Of a stretch of DNA of 6,166 nucleotides, positions 1 through 6,088 are shown in pieces. The position numbers and the translations under genes are program-made. Where the stretch lies: positions 1-6,166 of the forward strand of contig USSL01000114.1 of the NCBI GenBank assembly GCA_900557175.1. Reading direction: 5' to 3'. The DNA comes from an uncultured Eubacteriales bacterium (GTDB taxonomy: Bacteria; Bacillota; Clostridia; Lachnospirales; Lachnospiraceae). The notes beneath the pieces were generated by a model, which saw only the letters and a list, made by a program, of their open reading frames with translations, had not been told where the DNA came from and ran no database searches. The first letter of the stretch is position 1. Each line of letters begins with the position of its first letter.

Positions 1-548
1 CGGGAGAACTTTTGACGAAGCTTTTGACTGTCAAAAGACAGCAGCTTGATGGATTTCCGTCAGGCGTGAATCCTGAGGCGGATATTATTAAGCTGGCGGT
101 GCTTGAGCGGCATAAAAATACAGGCCATAGAGGCATTGGTTTCCTTAAAGGTTATGGCCTGAAGCAGGGTGCTGTCGCTGCCAGTATAGCCCATGATTCC
201 CACAATCTTATTGTGGCAGGTGTCACTGATGCGGATATGGCAGCAGCCGCAGAGGCTGTGCGGCAGGCTGGAGGCGGTATTGCTGTCGCCGGGCACGGCG
301 AGGTTTTGGGAATATTGCCATTGCCGATCGGAGGGCTTATGACAAATGAAACTGCAAAAGCAGTTGATGAGAAGCTGGAGGCCTTGAAAAAACTGGCAAG
401 AACAATGGGCGTTTATGATTCAATTGATCCATTTATGACACTTTCTTTTGTCAGTCTTCCGGTAATTCCAATGGTAAGGCTTAATACGAGAGGGCTTATT
501 GATACAGCGGCTCAGAAAATTATAGAGGAGGGTAATTATGAAACTTGA
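1..548 (+). CDS. ade: Adenine deaminase, C-terminal part (5' end cut by window edge)
   Basis: Adenine deaminase hydrolyses adenine to hypoxanthine and ammonia in the cytoplasm, feeding purine salvage or breakdown. The reading frame is open to the left edge (first full codon at position 3), so the TTG at 12 is internal and not a start. About 181 residues of a family protein that is usually near 570-600 residues are present. They form the C-terminal adenine-deaminase domain. Recognisable family motifs are LAVLERH, GFLKGYGLKQGAVA, the AHDSHNLIVAG block, LPLPIGGLMT, and DPFMTLSFVSLPVIP followed by RGLID. The metal-binding amidohydrolase core lies upstream, outside the window, so catalytic residues cannot be checked. 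The gene ends in TGA and overlaps the start of the purine permease by 11 bp, which points to co-transcription and translational coupling. The family call is confident; intactness of the N-terminal part is unknown. Confidence 0.93.
   Translation, partial: GELLTKLLTVKRQQLDGFPSGVNPEADIIKLAVLERHKNTGHRGIGFLKGYGLKQGAVAASIAHDSHNLIVAGVTDADMAAAAEAVRQAGGGIAVAGHGEVLGILPLPIGGLMTNETAKAVDEKLEALKKLARTMGVYDSIDPFMTLSFVSLPVIPMVRLNTRGLIDTAAQKIIEEGNYET
525..532 (+). promoter_or_regulatory. Ribosome binding site of the purine permease, inside the ade 3' end
   Basis: GAGGAGGG lies 5 nt before the ATG at 538 and within the last codons of ade. It supports the choice of ATG 538 as the permease start and fits coupled translation across the 11-bp gene overlap. 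Confidence 0.75.
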
Positions 549-1911
549 CAAATTGTTCCATTTAAAGGAAAATCACACGGACGTTAAAACAGAAGTTATT
601 GCGGGTATTACAACTTTTATGACAATGGCCTATATATTGGCGGTCAACCCGAATATTCTTGGTGAAACAGGTATGGACAGTGGGGCTGTCTTTACGGCAA
701 CGGCATTGTCTGCATTTATCGCAACAATTTTAATGGCGGTATTTGCCAACTATCCGTTTGTTCTTGCACCGGGTATGGGACTTAATGCCTATTTTGCGTA
801 TACGGTTGTTCTTCAGATGGGATATTCGTGGAAGACAGCTCTGGCGGCAGTATTTGTTGAAGGTCTGATTTTTATCCTGCTGTCACTGACAAAGGTCCGT
901 GAGGCTATTTTCAATGCGATACCGATGAATTTGAAACATGCGGTGTCTGTAGGTATCGGTTTATTTATTGCATTTATCGGTCTTCAGAATGCAAAAATTG
1001 TTGTGGACGGTGCAACATTAGTCAGCGTTTATTCTTTTAAAAATTCCGTGAAAAACGGTTTATTTAACAGCGAAGGTATTACAGTTTTACTTGCATTAAT
1101 CGGTATTTTAATTACAGGTATATTGGTTGTTAAAGGTATCAAGGGAAATATTCTCTGGGGTATTTTAATTACATGGGGACTTGGAATTATCTGTCAGCTG
1201 ACCGGCTTATATCAGGTGAATCCTGAAATCGGCATGTACAGCCTGCTTCCTGATTTCTCAAAGGGTATCAGTATTCCGAGTCTTGCGCCGACATTCATGC
1301 AGATGGATTTTAAGGGACTTTTAAGCTTAGATTTCTTCGTGATTATGTTTGCGTTCCTGTTTGTGGATATGTTTGATACGTTAGGCACACTGATTGGTGT
1401 GGCATCCAAGGCAGATATGCTTGATAAAGACGGAAAGCTTCCGAAAATCCGCGGCGCGCTGCTGGCAGATGCTGTCGGCACATCTGTCGGTGCGGTTCTT
1501 GGTACATCAACAACAACAACTTTTGTTGAAAGTGCTTCCGGTGTGGCAGAAGGCGGACGTACAGGTCTGACAGCGATTGTATCTGCAATTTTATTCGGAC
1601 TTTCATTATTCCTGTCGCCGATTTTCCTTGCGATTCCTTCATTTGCAACGGCTCCGGCACTTGTTGTTGTAGGCTTCCTTATGCTGACGTCAATTACTAA
1701 GATTGATTTTAGTGATTTCACAGAAGCGCTTCCTGCATACATTGCCATTATTGCAATGCCATTTATGTACAGTATTTCTGAAGGTATTGCTATGGGCGTT
1801 ATTTCATATGTTGTCATCAATTTAGCAACAGGAAAGGCAAAGACAAAGAAAATTACTGCTTTGATGTATGTGCTGGCGATATTGTTTGTACTTAAGTACA
1901 TATTCTTATAA
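538..1911 (+). CDS. NCS2 family (AzgA/PbuG-type) purine permease
   Basis: This is a 457-residue integral membrane protein of the nucleobase-cation symporter-2 superfamily, AzgA-like branch (COG2252), which imports purine bases such as hypoxanthine, guanine or adenine, usually with protons. The N-terminus (KTEVIAGITTFMTMAYILAV, about residues 18-37) is the family's opening membrane segment. The protein is hydrophobic almost throughout, consistent with the fold's 14 membrane segments in two inverted halves. The key substrate-site region is present: VDMFDTLGT with Asp277 and Asp280, then GTSTTTTFVESASGVAEGG from residue 322, including Glu331, followed by RTGLTA. Length and start are normal for PbuG/PbuO-type proteins. 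It overlaps ade by 11 bp and precedes the xanthine dehydrogenase genes, so a purine substrate is very likely. The exact base (hypoxanthine/guanine, adenine or xanthine) cannot be read from the sequence, so no gene symbol is given. No frameshift or missing motif is seen. Confidence 0.93.
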   Translation: MKLDKLFHLKENHTDVKTEVIAGITTFMTMAYILAVNPNILGETGMDSGAVFTATALSAFIATILMAVFANYPFVLAPGMGLNAYFAYTVVLQMGYSWKTALAAVFVEGLIFILLSLTKVREAIFNAIPMNLKHAVSVGIGLFIAFIGLQNAKIVVDGATLVSVYSFKNSVKNGLFNSEGITVLLALIGILITGILVVKGIKGNILWGILITWGLGIICQLTGLYQVNPEIGMYSLLPDFSKGISIPSLAPTFMQMDFKGLLSLDFFVIMFAFLFVDMFDTLGTLIGVASKADMLDKDGKLPKIRGALLADAVGTSVGAVLGTSTTTTFVESASGVAEGGRTGLTAIVSAILFGLSLFLSPIFLAIPSFATAPALVVVGFLMLTSITKIDFSDFTEALPAYIAIIAMPFMYSISEGIAMGVISYVVINLATGKAKTKKITALMYVLAILFVLKYIFL

Positions 1912-1912
1912 T
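1882..1912 (+). promoter_or_regulatory. Possible sigma-A promoter for xdhABC overlapping the permease stop codon
   Basis: A perfect TATAAT (1907-1912) overlaps the TAA stop of the permease. The -35 is weak: TTGTTT at 1882-1887 gives 19-nt spacing and TTGTAC at 1886-1891 gives 15 nt. A start near 1919 would place the hairpin at 1924-1958 just downstream, in the xdhA leader. No other promoter fits between the hairpin and the xdhA ribosome binding site. AT-rich 3' ends can produce TATAAT by chance, so this is tentative. Confidence 0.35.
1887..1900. repeat. 14-bp perfect palindrome, possible operator
   Basis: TGTACTTAAGTACA is a perfect inverted repeat in the last codons of the permease gene. 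It lies between the possible -35 region and the consensus -10 box of the putative xdhA promoter, a typical position for a repressor site. It encodes part of a normal C-terminus (VLKY), so coding chance cannot be excluded. No known regulator site is recognised. Confidence 0.35.
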
Positions 1913-1923
1913 AAAATTTTCAA

Positions 1924-1960
1924 AAAAGAGTTGGCTGCGGCGTGCAGCCAGCTCTTTTGT
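1924..1960 (+). terminator. Hairpin terminator after the ade-permease unit (or xdhA leader attenuator)
   Basis: The arms 1924-1938 and 1944-1958 form a 15-bp stem (AAAAGAGTTGGCTGC with its partner) containing one G-U pair at 1931/1951 and a 5-nt loop GGCGT. The downstream U-tract is short (TTTTGT). The A-rich 5' flank makes it plausible as a terminator on either strand. It starts 12 nt after the permease stop, as expected for an operon end, but lies only about 16 nt before the xdhA ribosome binding site, so it may instead regulate read-through into xdhABC. Confidence 0.75.
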
Positions 1961-1975
1961 AAATCAATATGGAAC

Positions 1976-1983
1976 GGAGGAGA
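1976..1983 (+). promoter_or_regulatory. Ribosome binding site of xdhA
   Basis: GGAGGAGA lies 5 nt before the ATG at 1989, a strong match that fixes the xdhA start. Confidence 0.8.
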
Positions 1984-1988
1984 GAAGT

Positions 1989-4415
1989 ATGCGTGTTGTA
2001 GGAAAGGAAACACAACGTGTTGATGCATGGGGGAAGGTCAGCGGCGAGGCAAAATACAGCGCAGACCTTGAACCGAGGGATATATATCACGGTAAGGTCG
2101 TGCATTCGACAATTGCTAACGGATTAGTTAAAAAATTTGACTTAGAGGAAGCTTTAAGTGTTCCGGGCGTCATTAAGATTGTGACCTGCTTTGATGTGCC
2201 GGATTGTCAGTTTCCGACGGCAGGGCATCCGTGGAGCGTGGAGGAAAAGCACAGAGATATATGCGACCGCCGTATTTTGAATCAGCGGGTGCGTATCTAT
2301 GGGGATGATATTGCGGCTGTCATCGCAGAAGACGAGGTCGCTGCTGCGCGGGCGGCCCGGCTTGTGAAGGTTGAGTATGAGGTGTATGAACCGATTGTGA
2401 CAGTGGAAGCTGCCATGGCAGAAGGCGCGACACCGCTGCATCCGGATATCCGGAAGGATAATGTCATTGTACATTCCCATATGACTATGGGAGAAAAGGA
2501 TTTTACATTTGACGAGGGGCTGCGCCGGGCAAAAGAAACATATGGCGAGGAAAATATTGTCTGTGTGGAGGCGGATTATGAGACACCGAGAATATCGCAT
2601 TGTCATATTGAACTTCCGGTTTCATGGGCTTATATGGACGTCAATGGGAAGGTGACAGTGACGTCGTCCACTCAGATCCCTCATATTGTGCGCCGCTGTA
2701 CGGCTCAGGCACTCGGCATTGATATCGGTAAAGTAAGAATTGTGAAGCCGTATATCGGCGGTGGGTTCGGCAATAAGCAGGATGTGCTTTATGAGCCGTT
2801 GAATGCATTTTTGACGATGGCTGTCGGCGGGCATCCGGTACGGCTTGAAATCAGCCGCGAGGAAACGATTTATGGAACGAGAACACGACATGCGATTTTG
2901 GGACGATGCAGGGGCGCTGTGACAAAAGACGGCGTATTGCTTGCGCGAAAGCTTGACGCTTATGCCAATAATGGCGGTTATGCTTCCCACGGACATGCAA
3001 TTTGTGCAAACTGCGGCAATGTGTTTAAAGATTTATATCATGACGCGATTGGCAGTGAAGTTGACTGCAGAACAGTTTATACATCGTCACCGACAGCCGG
3101 CGCCATGCGTGCTTACGGTATTCCGCAGGCTGACTGGTTTGCGGAATGTCTGACGGATGATCTGGCTGAAAAAATCGGCATGGATCCTTGTGACTTCCGA
3201 TTGAAAAACTGTATGAAGGAAGGTTTTGTGGATCCTGCCAATGGCATTGCATTTCATTCTTACGGACTTAAAAAGTGTATTGAACGCGGACGGGAATGGA
3301 TTGGCTGGGACGAAAAGCGCAAGGCGTATGCCAATCAGAGCGGCCCTGTAAGACACGGTGTCGGCATGGCGATTTTCTGCTATAAGACAGGCGTTCATCC
3401 GATTTCTCTTGAAACGGCTTCGGTGCGTATGGTCTTAAATCAGGATGGTTCGATGCAGCTTTGTATGGGCGCTACAGAAATTGGCCAGGGTGCGGATACG
3501 GTATTTAGCCAGATGGCTGCCGAGACAACGGGTATTCGCCTTGATAAGGTTTATGTTGTTTCAACTCAGGATACGGATACAACACCGTTTGATACCGGAG
3601 CCTATGCATCAAGGCAGACTTATGTTTCGGGCATGGCATGTAAAAAATGCGCCGGTCTTTTAAGAGCGCGTATTTTGGAATATGCGGCCTATATGCTCAA
3701 TCATGCAGAGGATGATTTGGCAAAGACTGTGCATGATGAGACAGTAAAAAAAGCGGCGGACAGCCTTCGTGGTGTGCTTGGTCTTTCGGCAGACGATATT
3801 GTTGAAGCGGAAATGCTCGATATTATAGATAGTAAGGTTGTTGTAAGCGGCGGCGCGCCGGAGCTGTTTGATGTGGCGGTTGTGGCAGAAACTTCGGTGT
3901 ATTCTCTGGATAAATCAGAGCATATTACTGCGGAGGTTACAAATCATTGCAAAGATAATACATTTTCCTCCGGCTGCTGTTTTGTGGATATTGAGGTGGA
4001 TATGCCGCTGGGACTTGTCAATGTGAAAAAAATTATTAACGTCCATGATTCGGGTGTATTGATTAATCCTGATCTGGCAGCAGGACAGGTGCATGGCGGC
4101 ATGAGCATGGGGCTTGGCTACGGATTGTCAGAGGAAATGCTCGTCGATGAAAAGACCGGCCGTGTGCTTAATGATAATCTTTTGGATTATAAGATTCCGA
4201 CGGCGATGGATGTACCGGATTTACATGTAGAATTTATCCAGCTTCAGGATCCGACGGGCCCTTACGGCAATAAGTCGCTCGGTGAGCCTCCGGCAATTCC
4301 TGTTGCTCCGGCAATAAGAAATGCGATTTTAAATGCGACCGGTGTGCATATGAATGTAACGCCGATGACAGCACAGCGCCTGACAGCGGCATTTAAGGCG
4401 GCGGGACTGATTTAA
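1989..4415 (+). CDS. xdhA: Xanthine dehydrogenase, molybdopterin-binding catalytic subunit
   Basis: This is the large catalytic subunit of a three-subunit xanthine dehydrogenase, oxidising hypoxanthine to xanthine and xanthine to urate at a molybdenum centre in the cytoplasm. At 808 residues it has the family's order: an aldehyde-oxidase/xanthine-dehydrogenase a/b hammerhead domain (about residues 18-135), then two molybdopterin-binding domains (about 175-400 and 425-780). Visible cofactor and active-site motifs are GGGFGNKQ (257-264), MRAYG (373-377, with Arg374 and Tyr376 matching the bovine RGF motif), ATEIGQGAD (495-503), DTGAYASRQTY, and KSLGEPP with the catalytic-base candidate Glu766. 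It closely resembles E. coli XdhA as I recall it (SSTQIPHIVRR and TEIGQGADTVFSQ are shared) but is about 55 residues longer, partly through a charged stretch near 573-610. Position 264 is Gln where mammalian enzymes have Glu802. The gene heads the xdhABC operon. A related purine hydroxylase with different specificity is the main alternative. Confidence 0.92.
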   Translation: MRVVGKETQRVDAWGKVSGEAKYSADLEPRDIYHGKVVHSTIANGLVKKFDLEEALSVPGVIKIVTCFDVPDCQFPTAGHPWSVEEKHRDICDRRILNQRVRIYGDDIAAVIAEDEVAAARAARLVKVEYEVYEPIVTVEAAMAEGATPLHPDIRKDNVIVHSHMTMGEKDFTFDEGLRRAKETYGEENIVCVEADYETPRISHCHIELPVSWAYMDVNGKVTVTSSTQIPHIVRRCTAQALGIDIGKVRIVKPYIGGGFGNKQDVLYEPLNAFLTMAVGGHPVRLEISREETIYGTRTRHAILGRCRGAVTKDGVLLARKLDAYANNGGYASHGHAICANCGNVFKDLYHDAIGSEVDCRTVYTSSPTAGAMRAYGIPQADWFAECLTDDLAEKIGMDPCDFRLKNCMKEGFVDPANGIAFHSYGLKKCIERGREWIGWDEKRKAYANQSGPVRHGVGMAIFCYKTGVHPISLETASVRMVLNQDGSMQLCMGATEIGQGADTVFSQMAAETTGIRLDKVYVVSTQDTDTTPFDTGAYASRQTYVSGMACKKCAGLLRARILEYAAYMLNHAEDDLAKTVHDETVKKAADSLRGVLGLSADDIVEAEMLDIIDSKVVVSGGAPELFDVAVVAETSVYSLDKSEHITAEVTNHCKDNTFSSGCCFVDIEVDMPLGLVNVKKIINVHDSGVLINPDLAAGQVHGGMSMGLGYGLSEEMLVDEKTGRVLNDNLLDYKIPTAMDVPDLHVEFIQLQDPTGPYGNKSLGEPPAIPVAPAIRNAILNATGVHMNVTPMTAQRLTAAFKAAGLI

Positions 4416-4454
4416 GCCCGGATATTTTGGGCGCGGCACCCGGCAGTGATGTAT

Positions 4455-4480
4455 AAGGAGGGTGTAAATACGGAAAGGAG
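4455..4480 (+). promoter_or_regulatory. Two Shine-Dalgarno-like sites before xdhB
   Basis: AAGGAGGGTG (4455-4464) and AAAGGAG (4474-4480) occur in the 76-bp xdhA-xdhB gap. The second lies 11 nt before the xdhB ATG at 4492 and probably serves it, though the spacing is long. The ATG at 4481 touches this site and is out of frame, so it should not be used. The first site has no start codon at a useful distance. Confidence 0.6.
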
Positions 4481-4491
4481 ATGGAAAATTC

Positions 4492-5382
4492 ATGTTTGAT
4501 ATACAGTCGTTTTATGAGGCCAAAAGCGTGAAGGATGCGATTGAGGCGCTTGCCGGAAATGAAAATGCCTATGTTATCAGCGGCGGCACAGATGTGCTTA
4601 TCCGCGTAAGAGAGGGAAAAGATGCCGGCTGCAGCCTTGTGTCTATTCACAATATTCCTGAAATTAAGGGGGTGGCGCTGACAGAGGAAGGCGATATAAA
4701 AATCGGTGCGGCGACATCATTTTCGCATATTACAAATGATGTGCTGATTCAAAAATATATTCCGATGCTTGGGGAAGCTGTAGATACGGTGGGCGGCCCT
4801 CAAATCAGAAATGTGGCAACCATTGGCGGAAATATATGTAATGGGGCAACTTCGGCGGACTCTGCATCGACAATGTGGACGCTTAATGCAGAGCTTGTTC
4901 TTGAGGGACCGGACGGAGAGCGGACGGTGCCTATCAGCGAGTTTTATACAGGCCCTGGACGGACAGTAAGAAACCGCTGTGAAATTTGTAAGTATTTTAT
5001 TATAAGAAAAGAAAATTTCGAGGGCTGGCACGGTGTTTATATGAAGTACGGCAAGAGAAAGGCAATGGAAATCGCAACGCTTGGCTGTGCGGTGCGTGTA
5101 AAGCTTTCAGAAGATAAAAAGTATATTGATGATGTCCGCCTTGGGTACGGTGTTGCCGGCCCGACGCCGCTTCGGTGTAAAAATGCGGAAGCTGTTCTCA
5201 GAGGAAGCCGGACAGGAGATAAGGAGGCGGTAGAAAATTTTGTTAAAACGGCATTGACGGAAGTTAATCCGAGAAGCTCATGGCGTGCTTCCAAAGAATT
5301 CCGTCTTCAGCTCATTGAAGAATTGGCGCGCAGAGCATTAAAAGGCGCAATTGAAAAAGCGGGAGGGATGATGGATGCTTAA
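4492..5382 (+). CDS. xdhB: Xanthine dehydrogenase, FAD-binding subunit
   Basis: This is the medium FAD subunit of the xanthine dehydrogenase complex. It receives electrons from the iron-sulfur subunit and passes them to an acceptor such as NAD+. At 296 residues it matches the size of E. coli XdhB (about 292). The FAD-binding domain covers about residues 1-170, with ISGGTDVLI (29-37) and GGPQIRNVATIGGNICNGAT (101-120) followed by SADS as the flavin-contacting motifs. The C-terminal CO-dehydrogenase-flavoprotein-like domain covers about 175-285, ending in PRSSWRASKEFR (260-271). The ATG is set by homology (MFD opening) and by an in-frame TAA at 4465 with no other ATG between. It lacks the four-cysteine [4Fe-4S] loop of 4-hydroxybenzoyl-CoA reductase flavin subunits. 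An odd patch with Cys163 and Cys166 (residues 161-170) replaces positions usually held by other residues. It overlaps xdhC by 8 bp. Confidence 0.94.
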   Translation: MFDIQSFYEAKSVKDAIEALAGNENAYVISGGTDVLIRVREGKDAGCSLVSIHNIPEIKGVALTEEGDIKIGAATSFSHITNDVLIQKYIPMLGEAVDTVGGPQIRNVATIGGNICNGATSADSASTMWTLNAELVLEGPDGERTVPISEFYTGPGRTVRNRCEICKYFIIRKENFEGWHGVYMKYGKRKAMEIATLGCAVRVKLSEDKKYIDDVRLGYGVAGPTPLRCKNAEAVLRGSRTGDKEAVENFVKTALTEVNPRSSWRASKEFRLQLIEELARRALKGAIEKAGGMMDA

Positions 5383-5878
5383 AGTAATTCATATGACAGT
5401 AAACGGAATTGACAGGGAGCTGGCTGTTGATGAGCGCGAATCTCTTTTGGATACGCTGCGTGGCCGTTTAGGACTGACATCTGTAAAAAAAGGCTGTGAG
5501 GTTGGCGAGTGCGGCGCCTGCACAGTGCTTGTAGACGGGGAAGCTGTGGACAGCTGTATTTATTTAACGATGTGGGCCGACAAAAAAAGCGTGATGACTG
5601 TTGAAGGTCTCAAATCGCCAAATGGAGAGCTTTCGATGATCCAAAAAGCCTTTATCGAAGAAGCGGCAGTTCAGTGTGGTTTTTGTACGCCGGGGCTGAT
5701 TATGAGCGCTGTGGAAATCGTTGGTACGGGAAAAAAATATAGCAGAGATGAGCTGCGTAAATTAATTTCCGGCCACCTTTGCAGATGCACAGGTTATGAG
5801 AAAATTTTAGATGCAATGGAAAGAATTGTTGATGAAGTTTATCATACTATAAACAGTGAAGAAAATAAAACGTTGTAA
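5375..5878 (+). CDS. xdhC: Xanthine dehydrogenase, 2x[2Fe-2S] iron-sulfur subunit
   Basis: This small subunit carries electrons from the molybdenum centre to FAD through two [2Fe-2S] clusters. At 167 residues it has the usual family length. The N-terminal plant-ferredoxin-type domain holds Cys41, Cys46, Cys49 (CEVGECGAC) and Cys61. The C-terminal four-helix [2Fe-2S] domain holds Cys101 and Cys104 (QCGFCTPG) and Cys136 and Cys138 (HLCRCTGYEKI). All eight ligands are present, so both clusters should form. The ATG at 5375 has GGAGGG 8-13 nt upstream, inside the xdhB end, and overlaps xdhB by 8 bp, indicating translational coupling. The name follows E. coli xdhABC order; it is not the XdhC cofactor-insertion chaperone that bears the same symbol in other bacteria. 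A strong terminator follows the stop directly. Confidence 0.95.
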   Translation: MLKVIHMTVNGIDRELAVDERESLLDTLRGRLGLTSVKKGCEVGECGACTVLVDGEAVDSCIYLTMWADKKSVMTVEGLKSPNGELSMIQKAFIEEAAVQCGFCTPGLIMSAVEIVGTGKKYSRDELRKLISGHLCRCTGYEKILDAMERIVDEVYHTINSEENKTL

Positions 5879-5879
5879 T

Positions 5880-5924
5880 AAAAATGCGGCAGGAGATGTG
5901 AAAAATGCTCCGCCGCATTTTTTT
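5880..5924 (+). terminator. Strong intrinsic terminator after xdhC
   Basis: The stem AAAAATGCGGC (5880-5890) pairs with GCCGCATTTTT (5912-5922). It is extended by GGAG (5892-5895) with CTCC (5908-5911) across one bulged A, leaving a 12-nt loop. The right arm runs into seven T residues (5918-5924). It begins 2 nt after the xdhC stop and closes the xdhABC operon, isolating it from rpoB. Confidence 0.92.
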
Positions 5925-5935
5925 CGTATGGATTC

Positions 5936-5989
5936 TTTTTGATTTTTTAATTTTCCCTCTTGACACCCCTCCCACGTTTGTGCTATCAT
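5936..5989 (+). promoter_or_regulatory. Probable strong sigma-A promoter for rpoB
   Basis: A perfect -35 TTGACA (5960-5965) is followed after 18 nt by an extended -10, TG-C-TATCAT (5981-5989). T-rich tracts at 5936-5940, 5943-5948 and 5951-5954 occupy the place of an UP element. Transcription should start near 5995-5996. It lies after the xdhC terminator and before rpoB on the same strand, as expected for a highly expressed housekeeping gene. Confidence 0.85.
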
Positions 5990-5995
5990 ACTAAG

Positions 5996-6088
5996 ATGCA
6001 ATTATTGTGGAGTTTTAGGCGGTTTCGCCGGAAAATCCACCTGTATCCAAGTAACTCGTATACCAGATTTAAGGGGTGAAGAACGTTA
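5996..6088 (+). promoter_or_regulatory. Structured 5' leader of rpoB
   Basis: The predicted untranslated leader is about 93 nt. Hairpin A (6007-6040) pairs GTGGA with TCCAC, TTTT with AAAA and GGCG with CGCC around a GTTT loop, with a bulged G and a small internal loop. A weaker hairpin B (6041-6066) pairs CTGTAT with ATA-C-CAG around a 13-nt loop. Neither is followed by a U-tract, so they are not terminators. The ribosome binding site AGGGGTG (6072-6078) lies 10 nt before the ATG. No known riboswitch class is recognised. Confidence 0.55.

Noticed and set aside
12..548. TTG at position 12 as a true start of a 178-residue gene
   Set aside because: The frame is open to the left edge and the protein is only the C-terminal domain of adenine deaminase, with no ribosome binding site visible before the TTG.
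1506..1522. ACA-rich triplet repeat in the permease gene
   Set aside because: It simply encodes the conserved run of threonines in the family's substrate-site motif.
1212..1901. 229-codon open frame on the minus strand inside the permease gene
   Set aside because: It mirrors the permease reading frame, has no recognisable domain or ribosome binding site, and the + strand gene is unmistakable.
2154..2606. 150-codon open frame on the minus strand inside xdhA
   Set aside because: Its composition (many His, Cys and Arg residues) is typical of an antisense shadow; xdhA coding is continuous here.
4416..4432. GCCC...GGGC pairing after the xdhA stop as a terminator
   Set aside because: The stem is only 4 bp, has no U-tract, and xdhB must be expressed from the same transcript.
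4481..4531. ATG at 4481 as the xdhB start
   Set aside because: It is out of frame with xdhB, touches the Shine-Dalgarno site, and stops after 16 codons.
5807..6001. 64-codon minus-strand frame spanning the xdhC end, terminator and rpoB promoter
   Set aside because: It crosses a terminator and a promoter of the opposite strand, includes low-complexity Lys and Phe runs, and has no family signal.
6007..6040. rpoB leader hairpin as an intrinsic terminator or a known riboswitch
   Set aside because: No U-tract follows it, and I see no conserved core of the purine, glycine or cyclic-di-GMP riboswitches.
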